A stretch of 64,000 nt of DNA, from NCBI GenBank assembly GCA_022578965.1, contig MU400507.1:744001-808000 (forward strand), written 5' to 3'. The position numbers and the translations under genes are program-made. The notes under the pieces are model-generated. The model saw only the letters and a list, made by a program, of their open reading frames with translations, did not search any database and was not told the origin of the DNA. This document shows, one piece after another, positions 21,770-34,164 of the stretch. Position 1 is the first letter of the stretch; each line of letters begins with the position of its first letter. Origin of the DNA: Xylaria sp. FL1777. Taxonomy: Eukaryota; Ascomycota; Sordariomycetes; Xylariales; Xylariaceae.

Positions 21770-23364
21770 TCATTTCGTCGAGAAGCTTACATCTAGCTTC
21801 GAGAGCAGCCAAATACCCACAAATACTGCCATAGTACTCGAGAATATGACAAATGGCTTGCGGAGAGCCGCCGCGGTCGAGTACTCGTACGATACAATTA
21901 ATTCGCGATCACGCAACTCGTCCACCAAATTTCGTGCCTTGATCGTGAGAACAGTTCGGCCGATCGTGTCCAAATACGTTCTCACGATATCAACGCTATG
22001 TTGCGTGATGGATGAGTCAGGAGCGGTGGTGTAGAATTTGACGTTCCTGTCCAACTGTTAGTATGGCTAGTAGGAAAATTCGACTACTTAGCAACTTACT
22101 CAGCACCCTCAGGCAAGATGACGCGAATGTCGACATGTTCGTATTCAACACCCTCGGCCTGCTTAGGGCCCTCAATAAGGGGTATGTTCAGCACGAATTT
22201 ACCGTCCACCTTCTTTAGGTAGTTGTTAGAATCGGCATTCCAGCCAACTGTGAATGGGTATTTCCAGCCACCAAAGACAGGGTATCGAGGTTTGAGCTCA
22301 AGAATAGCCTCGCGCTTGTTGGCACGGAAGCGGGATGTTGACACGTTGCCAATAACATCCGTGAAATATGCATCCTTACTTCCAGCTCCAAGAACAAACT
22401 TCATTTCCTTCAAGGCGAAGGTTTGGGGGCTGAAATACTGAGACTGTGCCCACTTGACCCGACTAAACTGAGAAGAAAGGTTTGCGCCGTAATGTAAAAG
22501 CGTGTATCGTTCCTCAAAGGCAACGTTTCCTCCCCAATGACTAACTTCGATATCGCGCTCGAGCTGTGAAACGTGGGTGACGGGCTTGTTAAACTCGTAT
22601 CGTACTTTGACGGGGGAGCTTGCGCCAGCTGGAACCTCAGGGAAGGGACCATACGTCAGCTTTGATCCTAGCTTAATGGGGAATTCTTTGGTTTCTCCAT
22701 TGCCAGCGATCTTGGTGTAGTCTGGTGCGTCCGAAGAGGGCAGCTTCACTTCCGTCTTCTGCTTCAATGTGGGATATGCCGAGGGACAATAGGCAGAGAA
22801 AGAAAAGACCAGATATTGCTTGTCTGCTTGCTCAATCGACGCAGGCAACGGTCTCAAGGCGTTGAGGTAATAGAAAGAGATGCCGAGGGTCTGCTGGCCC
22901 TTGGATGCGAGAGGCGCGGGAAGTTTGATCCGGTAGAATTGAACGTCGCTGTTAATCTCATTGTTAGTGGAAGCTTCGCTAGAACGGCAACGGTAACGGC
23001 AAAAAAGTACACGAAGCTCGACTTGCCTTGACGGATCAAACTCGACTATATCTACAGCAAATCCCACAACATCGGAGTTCTTCCTATCCTTAACTTCGAA
23101 GCCTCCGATCTTCTCGAGCTGTTCGCTGGGAAAGGGTAAGAAGTATTCATCCTGAGGGTCTGGAGAGGTGTTTTCGATCAGAACGTTTATAGATTCCTTC
23201 GCATAATTTTTCTCTAGTGAGATAATATGGACGAGGTTGGCATTTTTAAAGGTCTGCGGCGGCTTGAATGTGGAGGGAAGGACGACTTTGGTATCGACTC
23301 TGGAATCTGCAAAGGCTGTGGACACTAAGGAAAGATACGCAGCCACAACGGCAGTGAACTTCAT
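21770..23364 (-). CDS. OST1: Oligosaccharyltransferase subunit OST1 (ribophorin I)
   Basis: This is an ER-membrane subunit of the complex that N-glycosylates nascent proteins. Minus-strand exons are 23027-23364, 22100-22948 and 21770-22046, giving 487 aa (yeast 476). Intron 2 is 53 bp (GTAAGT...CTAACAG...GGACAG) joining EGAE|NVKFYTTAP. Intron 1 (22949-23026, 78 bp) has a GC donor (AAG|GCAAGT), a CTAAC branch and an AACAG acceptor. It is in frame and stop-free, so it could be misread as coding, but its removal gives EFDPS|SDVQFYRIKLPAPL, the expected family sequence. A signal peptide (MKFTAVVAAYLSLVSTAFA) starts the protein. The luminal domain contains HWGGNVAFEERYTLLHYGA and GGWKYPFTVGWN, and a single C-terminal membrane helix (FVIFSSTMAVFVGIWLL) ends it. 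Confidence 0.95.
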
Positions 23365-23973
23365 GGTGAAGAGTTACCGGACGGAGCGCTCATCAATTGA
23401 GCAGCTCCGCAATAGCGTGCAATAGGCGGGAGAGAAAAGAAAAGAGGAATTAACGAAAAGAAGTTGGGGGCAAGCCGTTGTGTGCTGAAGCCCTTCGCGT
23501 TTGGTTTGGTGAGGTCGTCTTGGCCTGGGATAGCTAACCTGCAGTAGTAGAATAGTAGTGTACACCTCTCCAAAAGTTACAGCTTACGTTGCTCGATTGC
23601 GTCCGAGACAGGACTAGTGGGTCTACCTGCCAGTACATATACCAGGTAAGTACTTAAGTACTCAGTACGCAGTAGGTACTACTTAAGGATGTACCGGTAG
23701 CTTATTGACTCCAAGGTCTCGGAACTGAAGAAAGAATTAATCCGATAAGTACATCAGCTATCAAAGTTCACTAGACCACATACAGCTAGCCCTTTTACCC
23801 CATTGTATCCCCTGTGGAAGTTGACAATGGACCCCAATTATGTGCTGTAAGTCATTCAAGATCTGGCTCCTACGCATATGCGTAAGTGACAGTCAATCAT
23901 CTAGGATACTCCCTGGGGCCCCATCTTACCAGGTCCAAATTACCGTATAAGGTTTTGCCGAGAAGTCACTATA
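23365..23973. other. Intergenic with palindromic GTACTT/GTACCT elements
   Basis: This divergent upstream region separates OST1 and the next gene. AGTACTTAAGTACT at 23649-23662 is a perfect 14-bp palindrome, directly followed by TACGCAGTA at 23666-23674 and AGGTACT. No gene is supported. Confidence 0.5.
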
Positions 23974-25003
23974 ATGTCCGCCTCTGAGAGTGAATCGCGC
24001 TCCAAAACCCGCAAGTTCAAGTCGATGTTGTATGTAGCAACTAACAGCATGAGCAACCTTGCAATGAGCCATAAGTTTCTAACAGTTCGCACAGCAAAGC
24101 GGGGCTTTCCAAGGGACTCTCCAGGGGCAAAGAGGAACTACTCAAGGGAAAGCTTCACGTCGAACATGCCCTAGGCCTGTGAGCAATTCCTCAATCTGTG
24201 AATGCAGAGGTTTTGAAACGGGATATTAAACCCTTCAGAAAGAGGCCATCAACCCAATGTGATTCCTCCAGATGAGCCGGGCCTAGTCCCGGAAAGCCGC
24301 CTCGTAGCTATCGGTTGGCACCCTGTTCCTGGAGGGACGTGGCTCGCTGAATCCGGGCTCGGCCAGCTTATCTCTAAGAAGATCAAGAACTATCCTGATC
24401 CCACTCAGCACTGGGCCATACTTGTGGGCGATTATTGCCATCAACTCTGGATGGTTAGTCACACGCATATTCTAGCTTGTGAGTTATGGCTGCTGCTTAC
24501 AGAAGACAGGATGAAAATCTAGACATTATTTACATCAATGGCGAGCAAGCCGGGAATGAGTGGACGCTCTATGAGGTCGGCAAGACAAGGCTCAATGACG
24601 AAGCCCTCAGACAAGCCGGTGAGGCTATAACCTACTAGAATAATTGCACCTTTTCAAGTCATGGGGTGATGATCTAACTTATACTTATTGACATGCAGGC
24701 GAAATGGTTATCTACAATATGAGAGAAAAACAGAAAGGCTACAATCTCATTACGAATAATTGCCAGAACTTTGCATTGAATATGTTAGACGCCATCCAGA
24801 TCGGTAAACACAGACAGTTTGGCACGGCTTTGGCTATCTTTCAAAGGGCGACTGGCAAGGGTAGCGTCAGCGACCTGTTTCTCGCGAGGCTACCTGGGGC
24901 AGAGGAACAGGACGCGAAACCCCCTGACGAAGTAGTGCAACATGCTTCCCAAGTGATGGATGAGCATACTACGAAGATTGACACTCATCAGTCGCATCGT
25001 TGA
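23974..25003 (+). CDS. LRAT/NlpC-like papain-fold protein, unknown function
   Basis: The proposed exons are 23974-24029, 24086-24178, 24243-24453, 24510-24618 and 24699-25003, giving 257 aa. Donors are GTATGT, GTGAGC, GTTAGT and GTGAGG. The last two junctions (LWM|DENLDIIYING and RQAG|EMVIYNM) are strong; the third exon's acceptor (AGAAAG) is less certain. The N-terminus is basic and amphipathic (SHSKAGLSKGLSRGKEELL). A conserved His sits in PTQHWAILVGD and a Cys in LITNNCQNFAL. The order H...NC is that of LRAT/NlpC-P60 thiol enzymes (acyltransferases, amidases or peptidases). I cannot assign a substrate. Family membership is inferred from the motif only. Confidence 0.6.
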
Positions 25004-26931
25004 TTGCTATGAGTCTCCCACATCGCGCTCTATTGGTTGAGAGCCCATCTTGATATCTTTTTGACATGAAAGGTTTGTCCTGAGGGGAGCCAGTTGATAT
25101 CGTGCTAGGATATATACAAATCCCTCACAAGTTGTCGGTGCACACGGGTTTCCGTCTTGCAACTTCAACAGTATTTAAGGCATTCCCAAAAACACCTAAC
25201 TCGACTGAACGGAATCCCATAAGGAAATATACCTGTACAGCTCTCTAACCATATTTGATACCATAAGTGATATGAATCATCAATGCTTATCTAATTTGAT
25301 GAAGAGTTGCCTTGAAGCTGACGAGTAAGGCTTCTCTACTGGTATTGCCTTAGATATAAAGGAGCTTCTGAGTGCCGGGCTCATTCATGTCCCATCGCCA
25401 GTGCAGCTAGCGTAACGGCCAAAAAAACCTGAAGAGTAGGTAATCAAACAAGCACACGCGGCACTGGTCAGTGGGATATCAGGTAGGTAAGTAGTTATAC
25501 GGTGAGTTGAGAGACTTGATACGAAGGTCCTGAGTCGGACTGCCGCCCAAACCTAACCAAAAAATGTTACCTAATACAAAACGCGCTCCGGTCTGCTCTG
25601 GCTAGAGCAGAACCCCAAAATGAAGGGCTTGGCATGCGCGGGGCAAACTCCACGAATTGGCACATGCACGAAGTACAGAGAGAGGTATTATTGTAAGTAC
25701 ACATTGGCCGCAGCTCAACAGTAAGCTTTGGACCAACGCCTCGAGAGATCTTCACACATCCTTCTGTATTTTGCTGTGGAATGTGATAAGGATAACTGGT
25801 TTTCTTTGTGGGTAATAGTTCCAATACCGTTGTTTCATCGTTGAATAAGCACCTAACCTTTCATATGGACATCCTGTCGGCTTCGAACTTCCATATGGGC
25901 ACACGAGGTACCCTGCAATATCATGTGAGATGGTTTGGTCCCTGAAGCAGTTCCAAATAAGAGTACACCGCTGCTCAGGCCCACCCACAGTAAGGTACAG
26001 CTCCCGATGCCTGCCACTCTCAAATCACCACGCAAAGCTGTGGTTTCCTGGGTCGTTCTAGTTTGTTTTGAAACAAACGGAAGATAGGAGCTTTACAAAG
26101 TTAGTGCACATTTCAAACCTAGGTAGAGTCGGTATTGGTATTATCATTCGTCCCCTCTATTCTTTTGACAGAACGGTGTAATGACACTTGATAACACCAA
26201 CTGCTAATACTAGTAATGCTGCCCACTGCCTCTAAGTAGGTACCTGCTTACTTAGTATATGTCTTTGTGCTAGATACACTACAAACGGAAAACATCATAA
26301 TCATATGACCTATAATTGTTTTGGTACCTAATTTTCGATATTATATAGCATACCGCCATACCGACAATGGGTATGCCTACTTGATACCGACCAAAAGTGT
26401 ACTATGTACCTAAGTACCTCGGTAGGTACTTACCTAGGCAGTACAATCTAGCGTTAGACGAAACTCAATTAGGACCTTTCCAGTGGAGCATGACAGCGAA
26501 TCAGTCAGGGCTCACACTAGCGAGGCCCGGCCCATGGAGGGGCATCCAGATAGATGTAAGCTCTGCCCCTCACCCAACCCCAGAGCTTCGAAATACCCGC
26601 AACGCAAACATCGTCCCCCGTCATTTGTGACGCTGCTAGGAAAACATTCATATCATTACGTCTGGGCTAAGTCGGAGCTGAGTAAGGGCCACTCTCCCTT
26701 GGGCTACTGACCGACCCGTCGCTTTCTTTCATCCACTGCTAACATCCCCCTTAACCATCATCACTTCCTCTCTATCGAGCCTGTACGTCTTCTTTCTTTC
26801 GAGCTTTAGTTTATTCCAACCGTGCCGAAACCTAATCAATCTTGAGTCAGCTTGGAGCTCATCTGACTAGTCTCGACAGTTCTTTCCTTTTTCACATCCA
26901 TAATTCTCCTCTCATATAGGGTGTCATCAAG
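25004..26931. other. 1.9-kb intergenic region upstream of hexokinase
   Basis: No gene is supported; frames such as 25567-25824 (minus) and 26397-26710 (plus) are featureless. GTACCTA words cluster at 26235-26250 and 26400-26445. The last 230 bp before the hexokinase ATG are strongly pyrimidine-rich (CTTTCTTTC-type tracts), typical of a highly expressed fungal promoter/5' UTR. Confidence 0.5.
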
Positions 26932-29214
26932 ATGGTTGGTGTAGGACCTCGAAAGCCGCCATCCCGCAAGGGTATGTAACTCATCTACTTTTCCATTTGT
27001 TTCCGAAGCCTGCATCATTGTAACGGTGCACGAAAACTTCATGCCAAGTCATAATCTGCGCAATTCGTCCTACTCTCTCTGCATGCGTGGCCGTTGGGTT
27101 GCACATTATCAACAGCCGGATAAGTTTGCCATGCTTCCTCCCTATTCTCCTGCTAGCTGAGCTCTTTCCTTTGAGCACAGTTGAACCGAGCTGAAAGAGT
27201 CTCCTCTTGTTCTTCCCCTATAGAATCTATAGAATGGAAGTTCCATTTAATGGGCCTCGAATCCTAAGCACGAACCTGTTATATAAAGCGTTTCTTGCCT
27301 ACCCCTGTGGTAGATCTACCAATTACCCACACAGCTACTACAGCAAGCTACCTATGTATTCACTACCTATTCCTTATCCTACGACACAGTTAGCGATATT
27401 ACTCCGCAATCCCTTTTATTCAACACAGCTATTAGCCGGCCTAGCCGTACTTCATTATGGTGTACGGAAATGGCTGGTTTAAAACCGGACGCTCAACCAT
27501 CTAACCCCACCGTCATGCTCACGAATCGAATCGCCCAAGAACTAACAATGGGGCATCATATAGGATCCATGGCCGATCTACCTAAGGACCTGTTGGCAGA
27601 GATTAAGAACCTGGAGGAAGCCTTTACCATCGACACAGCTAAGCTGAAGGCGATTACGAAGCATTTCGTGTCTGAGCTCGAGAAAGGTATGTGGAGTTCC
27701 ATGGCAGGCAGCTAAAGATAACTAATGCATATAGGCTTGAGTGTGGAGGGAGGTAGCATTGTAAGTCTTGTCGAGATTAGTCTTCAATCCCGCATGTAGC
27801 TAATCAAAGATCATTAGCCCATGAATCCAACTTGGGTCATGGACTTCCCTGATGGATATGAAACCGGCAGATACTTAGCTCTGGATATGGGTGGCACAAA
27901 CCTACGTGTCTGTGAGATCACTCTAACGGATAACAAGTCGGAGTTCGACATCGTTCAGTCTAAGTACCGCATGCCAGAGGAACTGAAAACTGGCGAGTCC
28001 GATGAGCTCTGGGAGTACATAGCCGACTGCTTGCAGCAATTTGTTGAGGTACAGCAATGCGAACGGCCTGTCCAAGGAAAGATGCCTCTCGGCTTCACCT
28101 TCTCCTACCCCGCGACACAGAATTATATCGACGAAGGCATCCTTCAGCGATGGACCAAAGGTTTCGACATTGACGGCGTGGAGGGCCAAAACGTTGTGCC
28201 CATGCTCGAAGCTGCTCTACAACGACGAGTAGGTTCATGCTCACCTGCGGATGTGCCCATCAACTAATGCGTGATTAGGGTGTGCCAATTGTGGTTTCCG
28301 CATTAATCAATGACACTACAGGTACACTGATTGCTTCAGCCTATACCGACCCGAAGATGAAGATCGGATGTATTTTCGGAACCGGGTGTAACGCTGCCTA
28401 CATGGAAAACTGCGGTTCTATTCCCAAGCTGGCGCATATGAATTTACCTCCTGATATGCCTATGGCTATCAACTGTGAATGGGGTGCCTTTGACAACGAG
28501 CATAAGGTGCTTCCTCGTACGAAGTACGATGTCATTATCGACAAAGAATCTCCACGTCCGGGGCAGCAAGCTTTTGAAAAGTGCATTGCAGGGTTGTACC
28601 TCGGCGAGATTTTCCGGTTGATCCTTGTCGACCTACACGACAACAAAGATATTCACATCTTTGAGAATCAGGATATCAAATCCCTGCGAAAACCGTACAC
28701 TCTGGATGCATCTTTCCTATCTGCAATCGAAGAGTTAGTCTTTTCCTAATGTCCTCCTTGGGGAGCTTAGGTTGTGCTAACAATTTTTAGCGACCCGTTT
28801 GAGAACTTGCAAGAGACTGCAGACCTATTCAAGGATAAGCTCCATTTGTCGCCCACGCAGCCCGAACTTGAACTTATTCGCCGGGCGGCTGAGCTGATCG
28901 GTACCCGCGCTGCTCGTCTCTCTGCCTGTGGTGTCGCTGCCATCTGTACAAAGAAGAACCTGCAGCCCTGTCACGTTGGTGCTGATGGTTCTGTCTTCAA
29001 CAAGTACCCTCATTTTAAAGCCCGAGGCGCCCAGGCTCTACGAGAGATCCTCGACTGGCCTGCCAAATCCAACTCGAAAGAGGAAGATCCAGTGGAGATT
29101 TTAGCCGCCGAAGACGGTAGCGGTGTTGGTGCTGCTTTAATTGCTGCCTTGACTCTCAAGAGATTCTCCAAGGGCAATGTTGCAGGTATCTTGCACCCTG
29201 AGAACTTCAAGTAA
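26932..29214 (+). CDS. HXK: Hexokinase
   Basis: This enzyme phosphorylates glucose and fructose in the first step of glycolysis and in many fungi also signals in carbon repression. Exons are 26932-26971, 27564-27686, 27735-27760 (a 26-nt exon), 27818-28228, 28279-28733 and 28791-29214, giving 492 aa. The first exon encodes MVGVGPRKPPSRK and is followed by a 592-bp intron, very long for this window. Junctions read RK|GSMADLPKDLL, EKG|LSVEGGSI, I|PMNPTWVMDFPDG, QRR|GVPIVV and EE|DDPFENL. Motifs include phosphate-1 LALDMGGTNLRVC (about residues 83-95), sugar-binding LGFTFSYPATQ, the catalytic Asp in INDTTGTLIA, and FGTGCNAAYME. The length and N-terminus fit hexokinase rather than glucokinase. 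The 3' end converges on RMT2. Confidence 0.95.
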
Positions 29215-29371
29215 ATGAGCACCGCATGTTTTATATAAAGGGACCGAGAATTGGAAAATGTGCCATTGATGTTTCCAATAGAACCATAGACATAGAGACG
29301 GGGCCCTCGGAGAGGCACAAATATACGAGCAATATGTACACTTCTATCGTCATGCTTGAGTGCATTCTTCT

Positions 29372-30713
29372 CTAGCCCATCAGAGTGATGATGGGAAGCC
29401 GGTATTCTGGTCCTTGTTAATAACGAAGAAGCAAAGCCCTTCAAGGAAGACTTACTGTCTAAGGTCCAATACCGCCGCTTGACGCCATGCCATTCGCCTT
29501 TGCCGTCCTCTTCTAGACCCTTCATCTCCACATCTAATTCATTCCATTCAACATCCAGGCCGGCGTCTGTTAAATGCATCTCGACAACCTTGGTGTAGAC
29601 ATCGTAGCAGACCTTACGATCGGCACCTAGGCCGTTAAAAAAGCCGAAAATGCCGCCTTCGTCAAGCAACCCAGGAACATATTCAGTGAAGAACATGCGT
29701 AATTGACCATAATCTTCGCCAAAGGTATCAAAATAAATGGCATCGTACAACTCGCCCTGTTCTGACAATTTCGGTATAACGTCCTGCCACTTGCCTGCGT
29801 GGACTTTATAGGCGCCTTCACCAGGGCCGCTGGCCTCCCAGTCCCTGCCAAAAGTGCAGTCAGGACTGCTCTCAATGTGCTTTAAGACCTCAGGGTGCGC
29901 CTCGACAATGTGGTGGCGAGACGGCTGCGTCTCGCGGAACATGGCGTCTATTATACCCATTCCGAAACCGATATTCAGGATCCGCTTCCCAGCTGGTAGG
30001 CCTGGGAGTAGAGCGTCGACAGACGACCGCATAATCGACGTCTCCCAGGCCATCATCACACCGTTCTGCTCGTCGTCGACAAGCTTGCCGTCGGCGTACG
30101 TCAGGTTCGCGCGCAGGTACGCCGCGCTCGTCACCGTGCCCTCGGCTTGCGGGGGCGAGAACGCGCGGTCGGGGTCTGATTCGAGGATCACGTCTTCGGG
30201 GGCATCTTCTTGATCCTCGGTGGCAATTGCCGCTTCTCCATCTTCGCCCTCATCCTCGTCGTCGTCGTCGTCGGACTCGAGCGCCTCGTATCCCTCTAGT
30301 AGGCCGAAGAGCAGCTCGGCGCGCATCCCGGCCCCTACGCACAGATTGTACAGCTCATCCTGTGCCAACCGCGCGGCCACGCAGCCCGGCGTCTCGTTGT
30401 TGCTGTCGACGTCGTTCCAGATGGCGCCGCTGAGGAACAGCTCGTGCACGACGGCTTTGGCGGCCTCGATGTCGACGGTGGCCGGCCGCTTCGTGGACGC
30501 ATCGCTGTCGTCTGGTGTCCGTGCGCCGCACGACCGGATCGCGGCGTGGAGAGGGGTTTCGCCCGTTGTTGGCTCTTGCACGCTGGCGCGACCGGGGACA
30601 GAGAGGAGAGGCTTGAGGCTGGCTAGGTCGTGGTGCCACGCATGGCGGAGGATTTCCGATATCGAGGCGGGACAAGAGGCCGGGATACGGGCGTCGATTG
30701 TATCGTCGGGCAT
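29372..30713 (-). CDS. RMT2: Protein arginine N5-methyltransferase 2 (RMT2)
   Basis: This is a fungal and plant enzyme that methylates the delta nitrogen of arginine, known in yeast to act on ribosomal protein L12. Minus-strand exons are 29456-30713 and 29372-29406, with a 49-bp intron (GTAAGT...TTAAC...GACCAG) replacing a read-through tail by YWTLD|KYRLPI. The protein is 430 aa (yeast 412). The N-terminal third has ankyrin-like repeats (TGETPLHAAIRSCGA, NETPGCVAARLAQ), followed by an acidic linker (DDDDDEDEGEDGE). The SAM-binding motif is ILNIGFGMGIID, followed by HIVEAHPEV and YDAIYFDTFGEDY, and the RMT2-specific GGIFGFFNGLGAD. The acceptor could be 6 nt upstream without changing frame. The stop is about 160 bp from the hexokinase stop on the other strand. 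Confidence 0.93.
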
Positions 30714-31470
30714 TGCGACTCTCTGTCTACTTATGATTTCAAGAGACTTCGTTAGTGCCTACCTACATACGTATCCATGAAATCATGTACCTCTCCGACT
30801 TGGGCGCGCGGGGCATCGAAAAAAAGGTCTTGGCTATCTACAGGGTAGCTTCTCTAAGGCCAGGGGCTAGGGTTGGATTGTACAGTGTATATGCTCTGTG
30901 AGGTGTACTGTATTCTCGCTTGCATCCGCGTTGGAGTAGGTACGTACTCTACGCGAAAAGATCGGCGCCCACGTGCACAGGAACGCCCTCCCATTGGCCA
31001 ATGCCCATTCCAGACACTACCTGGGAGCAACCGTTTCAAGCTCGCTGGTGTGGGGAATTGCTACCTCGATAGCAGAAAGCCGTCCGTGTAATCGATCACA
31101 ACACCCAGCAGATACCACGAAACTCCACACAGCGAGAGGGCACAACATCGTTGTGCGTCTGTTGTCTATCTTGAGAATGCTACCTACCGGTATATCAATG
31201 ATCCACTGCTCGTACAACCTGGCCTTGAATAGGTAGGTCAGTCCGCCCACTATCTGTATTCGGTTGATGTAACCAGCCATCTTCCTTGCGCTTTCACGCC
31301 CCAAGTTGCCTCAACTGCTGGTATCCTGTGTCCCGGTGTCTGAGACCGGCTACCCAATTTGCTTGCCTATGCTGATGGGTCGCGACCTTCAGACCAATTG
31401 GATCCTTTAACGATTTACACGTCACCCCAATTGAACCCGAAAGCAGTACGCCCGCCTAGGCCACGTCGCC
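30714..31470. other. Intergenic between divergent RMT2 and VTC4
   Basis: This is about 760 bp of shared upstream sequence. It includes GTAGGTACGTAC near 30935-30950 and a CCAAT-like ATTGGCCAATG near 30993. No ORF is supported. Confidence 0.5.
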
Positions 31471-33961
31471 ATGAAGTTTGGGCAGCAGTTGCGCTCCAGC
31501 ATCATCCGCGAGTACCAGTGGTACTACATCGACTATGATGGACTGAAGACTGAGCTTAAGAAGGCGTCCGCTTCTCCGGCTGATACCCTCGAAGATGACG
31601 ACGCCGCTGGGCCCTCAGGCATCTCTGCTGCTACGAGAAAAGGCAAGAGAACACAGCATAAGAAGAGGTGGACTGAAGAAGACGAGCAGATTTTTATCAC
31701 GAGGCTCTACGCCGAACTCGAAAAGGTGTACACTAAAACAAAGGTCAAACAGTCCGAGATACAACGCCGTATAGCCGTCGGCGAGCGAGAGGTCAGGGAA
31801 GTTGTCTCGAGGACCACAGAACGAGGCTTAAACGAGCAGGGGCCGTCCGAGGAAGAGTTCATTTCGCTGGAAGATGACTTGAGCGACATTATTGCCGATG
31901 TCCACGACCTCGCCAAATATGTCCAATTAAACTACACGGGCTTTTATAAGATAATAAAGAAACACGATGTTCGTGTTCCCCAACCACGAATCGAATCCTG
32001 GAGTAGCCAAGCTAACATGTGGCACAGAAAACGACTAATTGGTATCTTCGACCAGCATTTGATGCCGCGCTCAAGAAAAAGCCCTTTTACAATGAAGATT
32101 TCGACGCCGAAGTGGTCAAGCTCTCCAACATGTACAATGTTGTCCGAACTCGGGGAAACCCAGTCAAGGGTGACAGCGCAGCCGGTGGAAGCCAGGGAAG
32201 CTTCGTTCGCCAGACTACGAAATACTGGGTTCACCCAGATAATGTTACTGAGCTAAAACTTATAATCCTCAAACATCTTCCGGTTCTAGTATTTAATGCC
32301 AGCAAGGAATTCGAAACTGCGGACTCGGCCATTACTTCTATTTACTACGATAACCCTGGGAAGTGGGACCTATACGAAGGGCGACTGAAGAAGACGGAGG
32401 GAGCAGAGGCCATTCGTCTACGATGGTATGGTGGCATGCAAAATGATACTATATTTGTCGAACGAAAGACCCATCGTGAGGACTGGACTGGGGAGAAGTC
32501 CGTCAAGGCACGGTTTTCGATGAAAGAGAAAAACGTAAATGCGTATATGAGGGGTGATCTGCTCCCAGCGGCGCTCTTTGAAAAGGCACGCAAGGATGGA
32601 AAGAAATCGGAGAAGGCTATTGCCGAGGACGAGAGCCTGGCCAAAGAGATTCAATACTCAGTCCTGAAACATGGATATGTGCCGGTGTGTCGGTCTTTCT
32701 ACAACCGAACAGCTTTTCAGCTTCCCGCAGATGCCCGAGTGCGAATTTCTCTCGATACTGAGCTGACGATGGTGCGCGAGGATAATCTGGGGGGTGTTAA
32801 TCGTTCTGGTGACAATTGGAGACGAATGGACATAGGTATCGACTGGCCTTTCTCTCAATTGCCACCTGGAGATGTCGTACGATTTCCCTATGCTGTCTTG
32901 GAGGTGAAACTCCAAACCCAGCATGGCCAAGAACCTCCAGAGTGGGTCCGGCAGTTGATATCAAGTCACCTTGTTGAAGCCGTGCCCAAGTTCTCCAAAT
33001 TCATTCACGGCACAGCCTCGATGTTTCCAAATCACATTAAACTCCTTCCGTACTGGATGCCGCAGATGGATGTTGATATTCGCAAGCCGGCTACGCATAA
33101 TTTTGGCATCCAGCGACCGGATCATTCCTTCAGTGGTACTACGTCTGATGATGACGAGGATGACTCAGACATTGACGACACAAATGACCCACCAGCTAAT
33201 AGCTCATCCAATGGTGGTAACGGTGCATCACGTGGCACATCAACGTTGATGCTTGGTGATATTGAAGGACAGACCACATCAGGTCCAATTCCTAGTGTGG
33301 ATTATCCCTTATATGACTCTGATGACGACTCAGATGAAGAAGACCGGATTGAGGAGGCTAGAAAGATAGGAGGATGGACGTACGTTTCGACAATGACACG
33401 GAGCTATGCTAACGCAGCAGGACGTGGAGCTTTACAGGTACTGAAGATCATTACCCCCAGACCCCGGTCTACGCCAGTACCACGTAGCAATCGCAACCAG
33501 ATGTTTTTCGGCAACCAGCAAATTGAAAATAGAAAGTTCAAAGCACCGAAGGGGAAGAAAATATATGTGCCTGTCAGGGTCGAACCAAAAGTGTATTTTG
33601 CCGCAGAGAGAACATATCTTGGCTGGGTGAGTGTCTATCTTGCAGACGACTTGTACCGGATAAACTAACACGGCCACAGCTCGAGTTTTCTATTTACGTG
33701 GGTGCAATTGCTGCTACCTTGCTCAACTTTGGTGAGAAACCAACGAAAGTCGCGTTCGTGGCCGCCGGCGTCTTCACTTTGTTGGCTGTGCTAGCGCTTT
33801 GCTACTCGGTTGGCATCTACCTTTACCGAAGCAAGGGAATTCGAGAACGCAGAGTGATCAAGTATTATGATAAGATAGGGCCATCTGTTTTGTGTACTGC
33901 ATTGTTCGTTGGTGTCGCATTGAATTTTGCATTTGAAGGTAAAGACAGAAACCTATGGTAA
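31471..33961 (+). CDS. VTC4: Vacuolar transporter chaperone 4, polyphosphate polymerase
   Basis: This is the catalytic subunit of the VTC complex, which makes polyphosphate from ATP and feeds it into the vacuole. Exons are 31471-31968, 32028-33626 and 33680-33961, giving 792 aa. Introns are 59 bp (GTTCGT...GCACAG) and 53 bp (GTGAGT...CTAACACGG...CACAG), joining [17 protein letters not shown] and [14 protein letters not shown]. The SPX domain (residues 1 to about 175) starts [20 protein letters not shown] and ends with the inositol-pyrophosphate-binding KKHDK. The tunnel-forming polymerase core has [39 protein letters not shown] and the catalytic Lys of AVLEVKLQT. An acidic linker precedes three membrane helices. 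The presence of the complete catalytic set favours VTC4 over VTC2/3. Confidence 0.95.
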
Positions 33962-34164
33962 GCATCCATATTACGGGCGGTTGGGAAGCAAGTGGTTTGG
34001 ATGCTGGGGGTGGGTGGCTGAGCTGACTAGCCCGCATCAGCATGTGTAAAAGTATTATTTGGTCGGTGCATGCTCCTTCATAGATTGTAGCTACTGTATA
34101 TCAACAAACTTGAGATTATGGTTAATTCGACTTGAGTTTCCGACACTCTAACAATATTAGTTGG

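Noticed and set aside
29010..29371. Read-through C-terminus of RMT2 into the hexokinase 3' end
   Set aside because: Splicing at 29407-29455 restores the family ending YRLPI, while the read-through tail has no such match.
30220..30780. 186-codon Ser-rich plus-strand frame
   Set aside because: Antisense to the acidic linker and ankyrin part of RMT2.
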